A DNA stretch of 64,000 bases. Source: Methylophilus sp. Lineage in GTDB: Bacteria; Pseudomonadota; Gammaproteobacteria; Burkholderiales; Methylophilaceae. This document shows positions 53,323 through 60,590 of the stretch, piece after piece. Numbering within the stretch: position 1 is the stretch's first letter; the number at the start of each line of letters is the position of its first letter. The stretch is taken from the NCBI RefSeq assembly GCF_008015755.1, contig NZ_SSGF01000030.1:62001-126000 (forward strand). Direction: 5' to 3'. The position numbers and the translations under genes were made by a program. A model generated the notes under the pieces. It made no database searches. It was given only the letters and a program-made list of their open reading frames with translations, and was not told where the DNA came from.

Positions 53323-54330
53323 TTAAGGCAAGCTCTTCATGGCAACCGTCAGCGCTTCAGCCACTTCCGCATCCAGTTGTTTCAAAGCATCGACACTGGC
53401 CATCGCTTCACCATGGTTGCCACTGGCTTCCGCAATCATGCCCAGATAGTAAAACGCCTGGCTATGTTGATCGTTCATGCTCAGCACGCGGTGCAAGTGC
53501 TGCTCTGCCATGGTTAAGTCTTTGGTTTCATATTCAGCCGCTGCCAGGTAAAACCAGGCTTCGGTGTTTTGTGGCTCTTTTGCTGTCCATTGTTCAGCAA
53601 TCACTTTCAGGCCTTGCCAGTCCTTGTGCAGATAAGGAAACACTACCTTCATGAAATATGGCCATTGGGCGGCAGGTTTACCCCAAAAAGGCAACTCACT
53701 TTTCACCACAATCGGGCCAGCGGGTTTGCTGATCAGGGCTTGCACCCAGTCGACGGACATGTAGTAGTAATACGCATCTTTGCCTGGGCTCTTGAGGGTA
53801 ATCAATCCCACCAGCGCGCCGCTGTCATCAAACAGGCCACCACCGCTAGCCCCTTGTCTAAAGCTGCTGGTCGCCCGCACAATCACAGAATCATCCATGG
53901 TAAACAGACCCTTCACTACGCCGCTGGTGCTCACTGGCGCAGCGACAAAGCTAGGGTAACCGATGGTGAACACAGGTTGTTCATACTTGAGTTCGCGGCT
54001 GGATTTCATGGTCACCGGGGACAGAGGCAAATCTTCCATTTGCAACATGCACACATCATGCTCCCAGTCAGCCTTTACGCCAACCGCATGATAGGCTGCG
54101 CCGCCACTGACGACGCTGATACTACTGGCATTAGAGACCACGTGGCAGTTAGTCACCACTTGGTTTTCGGCGACAACCACACCTGAACCCAAGCCATATT
54201 GACCGTTTTTCAAACCGACTTGCACGCGCAGCACGCGACTGTTTAAATCATGTACCAGTGCTTCTGCTGGTTCTGCCATGAGCGATGCGCTCATGCAGCC
54301 TAACCATAATCCGATCAATAATTTTGTCAT
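53323..54330 (-). CDS. Exported trypsin-like serine protease with C-terminal TPR repeats
   Basis: 335 residues. Signal peptide (MTKLLIGLWLGCMSASLMAE). Trypsin-fold domain (about 28-215) with the triad apparently complete: His 63 in VTNCHVV, Asp 92 in EHDVCMLQ, Ser 162 in GASGGGLFD. There is no PDZ domain. After the domain come two TPR-like repeats (about 235-330; NTEAWFYLAAAEYETKDLTM and HSQAFYYLGMIAEASGNHGE). Such DegP-like periplasmic proteases with TPRs are little studied. ATG 54330 has GGAG upstream. The gene faces the small gene across a terminator. Upstream is a 371-bp gap. Confidence 0.82.
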   Translation of the reverse strand: MTKLLIGLWLGCMSASLMAEPAEALVHDLNSRVLRVQVGLKNGQYGLGSGVVVAENQVVTNCHVVSNASSISVVSGGAAYHAVGVKADWEHDVCMLQMEDLPLSPVTMKSSRELKYEQPVFTIGYPSFVAAPVSTSGVVKGLFTMDDSVIVRATSSFRQGASGGGLFDDSGALVGLITLKSPGKDAYYYYMSVDWVQALISKPAGPIVVKSELPFWGKPAAQWPYFMKVVFPYLHKDWQGLKVIAEQWTAKEPQNTEAWFYLAAAEYETKDLTMAEQHLHRVLSMNDQHSQAFYYLGMIAEASGNHGEAMASVDALKQLDAEVAEALTVAMKSLP

Positions 54331-54701
54331 GTCGTGCTCCAATCTATGGCGGCAAGTGGGAGGTGTTATCCGCTTGCCGGTAATTCGCTGGAAAACCTGT
54401 CAGGTTTAATTTAGCAAGACGTATTCCAACCTGAGCACCGCCGTGTTCAACTGGTGCAAATAGAGAGAGCAAGACCATGACTATTTGCGAAAAAATAAAA
54501 AATAGTCATTAATAATCAATTAGATAATTAATTTTTTACGGACAAAAATAGCGCGGTATCAAGCATTAATACGCCTGATAAACCATGCACGACATCACAT
54601 TCCGACACAGCCGCATCATCAAAGAGCACCAAAATAGTGCGAGCAAACAGACGCACGCCCCATGAAAAGGCGTTGCGCGGATGGGATCGATTGCGTGTGG
54701 T
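54331..54701. other. 371-bp gap with a 10-bp inverted repeat
   Basis: Between the protease gene and the photolyase gene I see no gene. The interval is AT-rich from 54470 to 54570. It contains a perfect inverted repeat, ATGACTATTT at 54477 and AAATAGTCAT at 54500-54509, with a 13-base A/T spacer. This could be an operator or a hairpin without a T-run. A frame continuing into it from the photolyase region is a shadow. Confidence 0.4.
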
Positions 54702-56260
54702 TTAAAGCTCGAGTGTGAGCTGGATTTCACTCTGAGGAACGATCGTTGAATCACGCTTGCGACGCATGCCTCGCGCCACCTTGGGAAAATGGCGTGACCG
54801 CCGGGAGGCATGCCGCTGCAACATGGCTTGCATGTCGTCTGGCGGTATTTGCTGGCGAATGGCAAACCAGTCTTGTTTGGCAAGTTGCATGGCTGCGGCA
54901 ATATCCACCATGGGTGCAGGATAATCCCGGCCGATCACGCAGCCAGTGCGCAACTGCAATTCGGCAGGCATGCGCCAGGGTTCAAAAATCCAGCTATCAG
55001 GCACGGCGCGCAATGCAGGCAGCCACTGGCGGACAAAACGCCCAGTGGGGTCTTGCACCAAGGCCTGCTTGACCGGGTGATAGATGCGCAAAGTATTCAT
55101 GCCGGTGGTGCCGGATTGCATTTGCACCTGCGGCCAATGAATCCCCGGCTCATAATCAATAAAGGTACGCGCCAGATGCAGGCCGCTCTGCCGCCAGGGC
55201 AGCCGTAATAAATAGCTGGCCGTGCTCATCAGCATGGCGCGCATACGAAAATTGAGCCAGCCGGTTTGATTGAGCATTTCCATGCAGGCATCGACCAGCG
55301 GCCAACCGGTTTGACCCGTCTGCCAGGCCTGCAGCCTGACCAACCGATCCGCGTCGGCTAACGCGCCTTGCAAGGCGTCGAAACCAGGGTAAAAACTCTC
55401 AAATTCAATGCCCGGCTCACTTTCTAGCTTTTGCATAAAATGACAATGCCAGTGCAAACGACTCTCAAAGCCATGCAAATTTCGGCGCAAATTTGCATGT
55501 TCAGCCGCTTGCGCGCGCTGGCCCGGGTTGCCTGCACCAGCATGCGCAAACTGAGCGCGCCCCAGGCCAAGTAAGGAGACAAACGGCTACAGGCTTGCAA
55601 CGCACTCAGCGGGCTGGAAAGTCCGCCTTGGTAACGCTGTACACGCTGCTGTAAAAACCCGGACATCACGGTCTCAGCGAGCCCCAGGCCACCAATTTGG
55701 CGTTTAGATTGCTCAATACCCGCGACCTTGGGTAGTTGCTCCAAGCCGTGATGAGGCAATTGCGCGCCGACACAGCGCGTGGGTAAGGCCACCAACGGCT
55801 GTTGCATGCGCCGCTCCCATTGCGACTGCCACTGCTGGCGGTCGGCCAGCCTTCTCACCACGCCATTTTGCGCCCATTCCTGCCAGACAATGCCCTGTTG
55901 CCTACACCAGGCCTGCACTTGCTTATCGATTTGAAACGTCAGGTCATTGCCGGTTTCTTCATGGCTGTATAGCCCGGCCACACCATACTTTTCATGCAAC
56001 CTTTTTAGTAACAGCAATGGGTCGTGATGATAAACATGCAATTGCAGACCTAAGGTCTGTAGTGCTGCCGCGAGCCCTTGCAAGCACTCACGCACAAACA
56101 TGGCCTGACTGAGGCTGGCATCGCCTGCCGCCCACACTTGTGGCGCCCAGACAAACATTGGCAATACTTTACCAGCGGCACAGGCGGCAGCAAACGCTGC
56201 GTGGTCTTTTACACGCAGGTCACGCTTAAACCACACCACATGCAATGGTTCAAGCGCCAT
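54702..56260 (-). pseudogene. Photolyase/cryptochrome gene with a frameshift
   Basis: Two overlapping frames together encode a DNA photolyase-family protein of about 518 residues. The first (56260 down to about 55518) has the N-terminal Rossmann domain (HVVWFKRDLRVKDHAAFAAA) and the start of the FAD domain (SSPLSALQACSRLSPYLAWG). The second continues with NLHGFESRLHWHCHFMQKLE, TGWPLVDACMEMLNQTGWLN and RIYHPVKQALVQDPTGRFVR. The switch must occur near a (GC)4 run at 55511-55518: removing one GC unit rejoins the frames as S-A-Q-A-A-E-H-A-N-L-R-R. It could be a disabled gene, a phase-variable one, or a sequencing error. Its start overlaps the stop of the upstream hydrolase gene. Confidence 0.85.
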
Positions 56261-57125
56261 GATGGTGCATCCAGGTCATGATGTCTGCGAGTAAAGGACT
56301 ATGGCGACGGAATGGCCGGGCAAGCTTGGCGACCAGATCAGCATGGTCGTAATCAGGATAGGTTTTCAGGATGACGTCTCCGCCCTTGGCCTGCACGGCC
56401 TGTGCCAGATTGATTGCATTTCTAGGCCAGACGTCGCGGTCTTTCAAGCCTGTCATCAGCAACAGCGGCGGTTGCTGGCCGCTGACAAACCGAATCGGTT
56501 GAGACATCCATTCTTGCTCGGGTGGCGCAAAAATAGCGCGCAACCGGTCGGAGGTGAGAGGCAGAAAATCGTAAGGACCCGCCAAGCCTATGCTACCGCG
56601 AATAGCGCTGGTTTCCAGCCCGACCGCAGACAAGTACTCCGCATTTAACGAAAGCATCATGGCCAAATGTGCACCGGCAGAATGTCCCATTAAAAACAAA
56701 CGGGTTGGTGCCCCCTGATAATCCGCAATATGCTGCTTGACCCAGCCCACCACCAATGCCGGGTCTTGCATCAACTGCGGAAACTTCAACTCAGGATAAA
56801 GACGATAATCAGCAATGACGACAATCAGGCCCTGTGAGGTTAATGCCTCGGCCACAAATAGATAATCTTGCTTGGCGCCCGAATCCCAGCTTCCGCCGTA
56901 AAAAAACACCACGACCGGCAAGGTGCTGGTGCTCGGTTGGCGCGGCTGATAAATATCGAGCCGCTGCCTGGCATGTGGCCCAAACGCAATATCGCGTGTG
57001 ATCTGCATGCCATCTGTTGGAATCACGGCGTTAAGCACTTTAATGGGTCGGCAAGACGCCAGCAGAAACGCTATCGCACCGGCGATCCAGCTTCGTCGCC
57101 CAAGATTAAAAGGTTGCTCACTCAT
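56250..57125 (-). CDS. Alpha/beta hydrolase (HSL-like), probable lipoprotein
   Basis: 291 residues. N-terminal sequence has GRRSWIAGAIAFLLASC: a hydrophobic segment ending in L-A-S-C, a lipobox, preceded by twin Arg, so it may be a Tat-exported lipoprotein. The hydrolase core has FFYGGSWDSG (HGG-like oxyanion region, with Tyr in place of His), GHSAGAHLAMML (nucleophile Ser in GHSAG), a late Asp in LKDRDVWP and His in YPDYDHADLV. This is the carbohydrate-esterase/HSL layout. Substrate unknown. ATG 57125 is preferred over TTG 57131. Its stop overlaps the photolyase start by 11 bases, so the two are translationally coupled. Confidence 0.82.
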   Translation of the reverse strand: MSEQPFNLGRRSWIAGAIAFLLASCRPIKVLNAVIPTDGMQITRDIAFGPHARQRLDIYQPRQPSTSTLPVVVFFYGGSWDSGAKQDYLFVAEALTSQGLIVVIADYRLYPELKFPQLMQDPALVVGWVKQHIADYQGAPTRLFLMGHSAGAHLAMMLSLNAEYLSAVGLETSAIRGSIGLAGPYDFLPLTSDRLRAIFAPPEQEWMSQPIRFVSGQQPPLLLMTGLKDRDVWPRNAINLAQAVQAKGGDVILKTYPDYDHADLVAKLARPFRRHSPLLADIMTWMHHHGA

Positions 57126-57176
57126 CGCCAAAGATGACCATGCAAGCGGCCCAAAATTCCCTCAAGGCTGTTAAAT

Positions 57177-58349
57177 TTAATGATTAGCGAGAAAGACGCG
57201 GTTGCGGCCTTGCTGTTTAGCCGCATAGAGAGCGGCGTCGGCCATTTTCATCAGATGCGCCAAGCCTTGTTGATCACTGAGCTGAGAAGTCGATACCAGC
57301 CCAAAGGAGGCCGTGTAGTGAATGTGCTCGCCGTGATCACTCATCACGCTGTGGTCTATTTCTGAGCGCAGGCGCTCAATCACGCGCGCGGCCTCATGCA
57401 AATCGGTCATCGGCATCAATATGCCAAACTCCTCGCCACCGAGACGACCAACCATATCACTGGTGCGCAAGGCACTCACGCAACGCAGGCAGAAATTTTG
57501 CAAAATAAGGTCACCCGCGTGATGGCCATATTGATCGTTGATTTTTTTAAAATGATCAATGTCGACCATCGCAAACGCAAACACCGAGCCATAGCGCTGG
57601 CTACGGCGTATTTCGGATTCAAGCTCGTGAATAAAATGCCGACGATTGGCAATGCCGGTTAAAAAGTCAGTAAACGCAAATTTATCGGCCTCAACATGCA
57701 GTTGATAAATGCGCCAGGCGACAAATACGCCAACGACCAAAAACAAGCCCAGTAACAATGCGGCATACATTAAGCCATGCGTCGTATGCTTTTCCAAACG
57801 TTGCTGGCTCTCACTTACATACTGGGTGGCGCGCTGATTAGCGGTTTTGAGCACCAGCTCGTTGAGGCGAGCCACCTCGCTAAAGCGCGGAATCCAACGC
57901 GTTTCTATCAGGTGATTGGCCTCTGCATAGCGGGCCGTTTTCAGCGCCTGGGAGATCTGATCGCGCACTTGACTGAGCTGTGCCAATGCCTGCTTGAGTT
58001 GAGCCACTTGCTGTTGCTCACCAGAGTAACTGTGCGTAATCACAGCAAGCTTTTGCTGCACCAATTGCTCACGCGCCTCAATAAACGCCACCGTCGCCGC
58101 CAATTGCAGCCGATCCGCCTGAATCAAGCTGGCATAGAGCAGACTGCCACGAATCTGATACAAATTGGCCTCTAGCGCTAGTGCCGCGTTGGCAACGGCA
58201 TAAGGCTGCTCGTAGAGCTTACGCGTGGTTTGATGCATCTCACGCATGCTAGAAAAATAAATCCACACAAACAGTACGACACCGACAAAAGCGATCAGAA
58301 ATCCGGCGACCAGAATATACAACACGGCATGTTTTCGCTGTCTGTTCAT
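57177..58349 (-). CDS. Membrane-bound diguanylate cyclase
   Basis: 390 residues. N-terminal transmembrane helix (about 10-32), periplasmic helical sensor (about 35-185, a four-helix bundle type), second helix (about 190-212, MYAALLLGLFLVVGVFVAW), then GGDEF (about 225-388). The active site is RLGGEEFGIL, the functional GGEEF variant, with DHFKKINDQYGHHAGD nearby. An RxxD inhibitory site would lie five residues before GGEEF; here it reads S-D-M-V, so it is absent. It has no EAL domain and therefore should be a cyclase. It stands alone between an EVE gene and the hydrolase gene. Confidence 0.92.
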   Translation of the reverse strand: MNRQRKHAVLYILVAGFLIAFVGVVLFVWIYFSSMREMHQTTRKLYEQPYAVANAALALEANLYQIRGSLLYASLIQADRLQLAATVAFIEAREQLVQQKLAVITHSYSGEQQQVAQLKQALAQLSQVRDQISQALKTARYAEANHLIETRWIPRFSEVARLNELVLKTANQRATQYVSESQQRLEKHTTHGLMYAALLLGLFLVVGVFVAWRIYQLHVEADKFAFTDFLTGIANRRHFIHELESEIRRSQRYGSVFAFAMVDIDHFKKINDQYGHHAGDLILQNFCLRCVSALRTSDMVGRLGGEEFGILMPMTDLHEAARVIERLRSEIDHSVMSDHGEHIHYTASFGLVSTSQLSDQQGLAHLMKMADAALYAAKQQGRNRVFLANH

Positions 58350-58425
58350 AATCCTGTTCTATCTGAATAACGCTTTAAGAAGACTGCAAACGACGACATT
58401 ACAAATGTGTCTATCAAACCAGCGC

Positions 58426-58890
58426 TTATTCTGCCAGCAACGTCGTAATGACCGACCACTCTTTGGGATCGACAGGTGTAATCGACAAGCGGTTCCCTTT
58501 TTGCAGGGTACGCATATTGGCCAATGCAGGAATGTCGCGCATCTCTTTAAGACTGAGCAGCCTGGTTTTACGTACCAGTTTGACATCGACATTCACCCAG
58601 CGTGGATTTTCTGGCGTAGATTTCGGGTCAAAATACTTGTGGCCCTCAACAAATTGAAACTTGTCTGGATAAGCCAACTGACTGACTTCGCAAATACCGA
58701 CAATGCCAGGCGCATCGCAATTAGAATGGTAAAACAGCACACCATCTCCCACCTTCATTTGATCACGCATGAAATTCCGTGCCTGATAATTGCGCACGCC
58801 ATACCAGTCTACCGTCTGGTTTGGAAACCCTGCTAAATCATCAATCGAAACGTCCGAGGGCTCGGATTTCATCAACCAGTAACGCGCCAT
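58426..58890 (-). CDS. EVE-domain protein
   Basis: 154 residues, a single EVE domain (PUA-like fold; human THYN1 relative). The start ARYWLMKSEPSDVSIDDL and VDWYGVRNYQARNFMRDQMK are the family signature, followed by GDGVLFYHSNCDAPGIVGIC. EVE domains are thought to bind modified bases in DNA or RNA. Single-domain EVE proteins are common housekeeping genes of unknown role. The divergent neighbour is the DUF2237 gene, 68 bases away between starts; the GGDEF gene follows downstream. Confidence 0.93.
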   Translation of the reverse strand: MARYWLMKSEPSDVSIDDLAGFPNQTVDWYGVRNYQARNFMRDQMKVGDGVLFYHSNCDAPGIVGICEVSQLAYPDKFQFVEGHKYFDPKSTPENPRWVNVDVKLVRKTRLLSLKEMRDIPALANMRTLQKGNRLSITPVDPKEWSVITTLLAE

Positions 58891-58958
58891 GCCTAAAAAC
58901 CTTCTTATGAGTCACGAATGCCAGTATCATAAACCAAGTTACAGTTCAGCTGACAATC

Positions 58959-59318
58959 ATGACAAAAAACGTTCTTGGCACCCTCCTCATTCCCTGCAGC
59001 ATGCGCCCGATCACCGGCTTTTTGCGTGACGGCTGTTGCGGATTTCATCCCGAAGACAGGGGCAGGCATACCGTCTGTGCCGAAATGACAGATGAATTTT
59101 TGGCGTTTTCACAGGCGCAAGGCAATGATTTATCAACGCCCAGACCTGAGCATGATTTTCCAGGCCTAAAAGCGGGAAATCGCTGGTGCTTGTGCGCAAG
59201 ACGCTGGTTAGAAGCCAGCGAGGCTGGCTATGCGCCTCCTGTGATTCTGGAATCCTGTCATGAAAGCTGTCTGGAAGTGGTCAGCCTGGCCGACCTGATG
59301 TATCACGCATTGCGCTGA
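58959..59318 (+). CDS. DUF2237 family protein
   Basis: 119 residues. It fits DUF2237: MTKNVLGTLLIPCSMRPITG opening, TGFLRDGCCGFHPEDRGRHT, VCAEMTDEFLAFSQAQGNDL and LKAGNRWCLCARRWLEASEA, with six or more conserved Cys. The family is small and widespread in proteobacteria and plants, with unknown role. There is no signal peptide. The stop lies 21 bases before the structured RNA described next. Confidence 0.85.
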   Translation: MTKNVLGTLLIPCSMRPITGFLRDGCCGFHPEDRGRHTVCAEMTDEFLAFSQAQGNDLSTPRPEHDFPGLKAGNRWCLCARRWLEASEAGYAPPVILESCHESCLEVVSLADLMYHALR

Positions 59319-59338
59319 AAAACACTGAAGAATATCAA

Positions 59339-59547
59339 GAGATGTGCTAAGGGGTTACCTGAGCCTTGATCCTGAACCAAAAAGTTCAGGTGGTAACAGC
59401 CTAAGGTACATTAGGTTCGCACGCCAAGGGCGTTTTAAAAAACGTCCCAACTTAGTGCGATCGCACAGCACCTGATGAGCCGAAACCTATAACAAAGACT
59501 AGTTCAAGGAATTTTAGACTCAGGCAACGCCTTAGCACACCGTTTTT
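59339..59547 (+). ncRNA. Structured RNA between DUF2237 and zapA; candidate 6S RNA
   Basis: A 282-bp gap holds a roughly 210-base structure. The ends form a 20-position stem with two mismatches: GTGCTAAGGGGTTACCTGAG at 59344 with its counterpart at 59519-59538, followed by five T's (59543-59547). Within it are CCTTGA/TCAAGG, hairpin CCTGAAC/GTTCAGG, an AGGTT/AACCT pair, GGGCGTTTT with AAAACGTCCC, and palindrome GTGCGATCGCAC. The 5' end resembles E. coli 6S RNA (GAGATGT..., CCTGAGCC). Next to zapA is where 6S RNA lies in many proteobacteria. The strand is inferred from this likeness and the T-run. Alternatives: a different structured RNA, or minus-strand orientation. Confidence 0.5.
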
Positions 59548-59600
59548 ATGATACGCCATTTAGTAAAAATGACGATGAAAATTTTATGAATTGAAGCGGA

Positions 59601-59903
59601 TTACAATAGTTTGTGCTGGCCGGATAAGACATCATCAATCTGTTGCTGCATGGTAGAGATGCGTTTTTTAACATCGCCGACATCCACACCACCACTGCGC
59701 GTATTCAGCAACTCATGCGTAATATTGAGTGCCGCCATAATCGCAATCCGCTCGACGCTGACCATCTTGCCAGCATCGCGAATTTCGCGCATTTTACCAT
59801 CCAAATAGCCAACGGCCTGCAATAAACTGTCGCGTTCTTCATCGGTGCAGGTCACGCTCAACGCACGACCCATGATCTCAATATCAATTGGATTACTAGC
59901 CAT
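59601..59903 (-). CDS. zapA: Cell division protein ZapA
   Basis: 100 residues. ZapA crosslinks FtsZ filaments. It begins MASNPIDIEIMGRALSVTCT, contains ERDSLLQAVGYLDGKMREIR and VERIAIMAALNITHELL in the globular head, and ends with a coiled coil (KKRISTMQQQIDDVL). It starts two bases after the stop of the small coiled-coil gene, so the two are coupled. The structured RNA follows downstream. Confidence 0.93.
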   Translation of the reverse strand: MASNPIDIEIMGRALSVTCTDEERDSLLQAVGYLDGKMREIRDAGKMVSVERIAIMAALNITHELLNTRSGGVDVGDVKKRISTMQQQIDDVLSGQHKLL

Positions 59904-59905
59904 GA

Positions 59906-60106
59906 TTAACGACCTTCCTCAGGCAACGCCGACAACAGCCGCTCCAACTGCACACTGGCTTGCGTCATATTGAGCTTGAGTGATTGCGACTCCTGATGCA
60001 GCCGCGTGACCTCCTGACGTAACTCAACGTTTTCGTCACGCAATTGGCCGCACAAAGCAATCAGCTTCGTCACACGCTCTTCAAGACTTTTTAAATCAGC
60101 ATCCAT
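59906..60106 (-). CDS. ZapB-like/TIGR02449 small coiled-coil protein
   Basis: 66 residues, one long coiled coil: MDADLKSLEERVTKLIALCG then LRDENVELRQEVTRLHQESQ. This is the TIGR02449 pattern found just upstream of zapA in proteobacteria; members are likely ZapB-like division factors. I chose ATG 60106; an in-frame ATG at 60142 would add twelve residues. It is the first gene of the zapB-like-zapA pair. The divergent B12 leader begins about 140 bases upstream. Confidence 0.85.
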   Translation of the reverse strand: MDADLKSLEERVTKLIALCGQLRDENVELRQEVTRLHQESQSLKLNMTQASVQLERLLSALPEEGR

Positions 60107-60244
60107 CAGCCCATTATCTTTTAAAAAAATGAGTGTGGTCAATAGCTAAGCGCATTTTTTCAAAGTAAATTAACAAATTCAGCATGCCTGTTGAATAGAC
60201 GCCGACTGGCAAAAAAGCCAAGTTTAGACTACACTGCTGCCCAG

Positions 60245-60436
60245 TTGTCAGGTGTCTTTGCTGTGTTAACTGCAGCAAAGGTGAAACTGGGAAACAGGTG
60301 CGCGGACCTCCATTCGCAAAGCCTGTGCTGCCCCCGCAACGGTAAGCAAGTGCGGGTCTATCCATATGCCACTGAGTGCACACTCGGGAAGGCGATAGAT
60401 CAAAACTTGCCAGCCCGGAGACCGGCCTCGCAACCA
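60245..60436 (+). promoter_or_regulatory. Cobalamin riboswitch (adenosylcobalamin type)
   Basis: Conserved blocks in order: AAACTGGGAAACAGGTG, GCTGCCCCCGCAACGGTAAG (the B12 box, near perfect), GCCACTGAG then CTCGGGAAGGCG, and GCCAGCCCGGAGACCGGCC at the end. All lie in the 484-bp gap between the zap genes and btuB. Downstream, an expression platform contains a terminator-like hairpin (60480-60517) and a hairpin GCATAC/GTATGC at 60557-60574 near the start codon. High B12 should lower expression of btuB and the following genes. Confidence 0.96.
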
Positions 60437-60479
60437 AATCGTATGGAAATACCGCGGGGTGACGGTGACTCTAAAAAAT

Positions 60480-60517
60480 GGCACTTTTGTTATCTAAAGT
60501 GCCTGTCCTACTTTTTT
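60480..60517 (+). terminator. Possible riboswitch-controlled terminator
   Basis: Stem GGCACTTT/AAAGTGCC (60480-60503) with an 8-base loop, followed 8 bases later by six T's. It lies between the cobalamin aptamer and btuB and may be the attenuator. The distance to the T-run is longer than usual. Confidence 0.5.
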
Positions 60518-60590
60518 AGTCGTCGACACATCTCCCTGGTTTCCACCTTAAGTTCTGCATACGGGGTCGTATGCATTATCGGAAACAAAT

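Noticed and set aside
54566-54901. A 111-codon minus-strand frame
   Set aside because: It overlaps the photolyase 3' end in another frame, is Cys/Pro-rich noise and has no family match.
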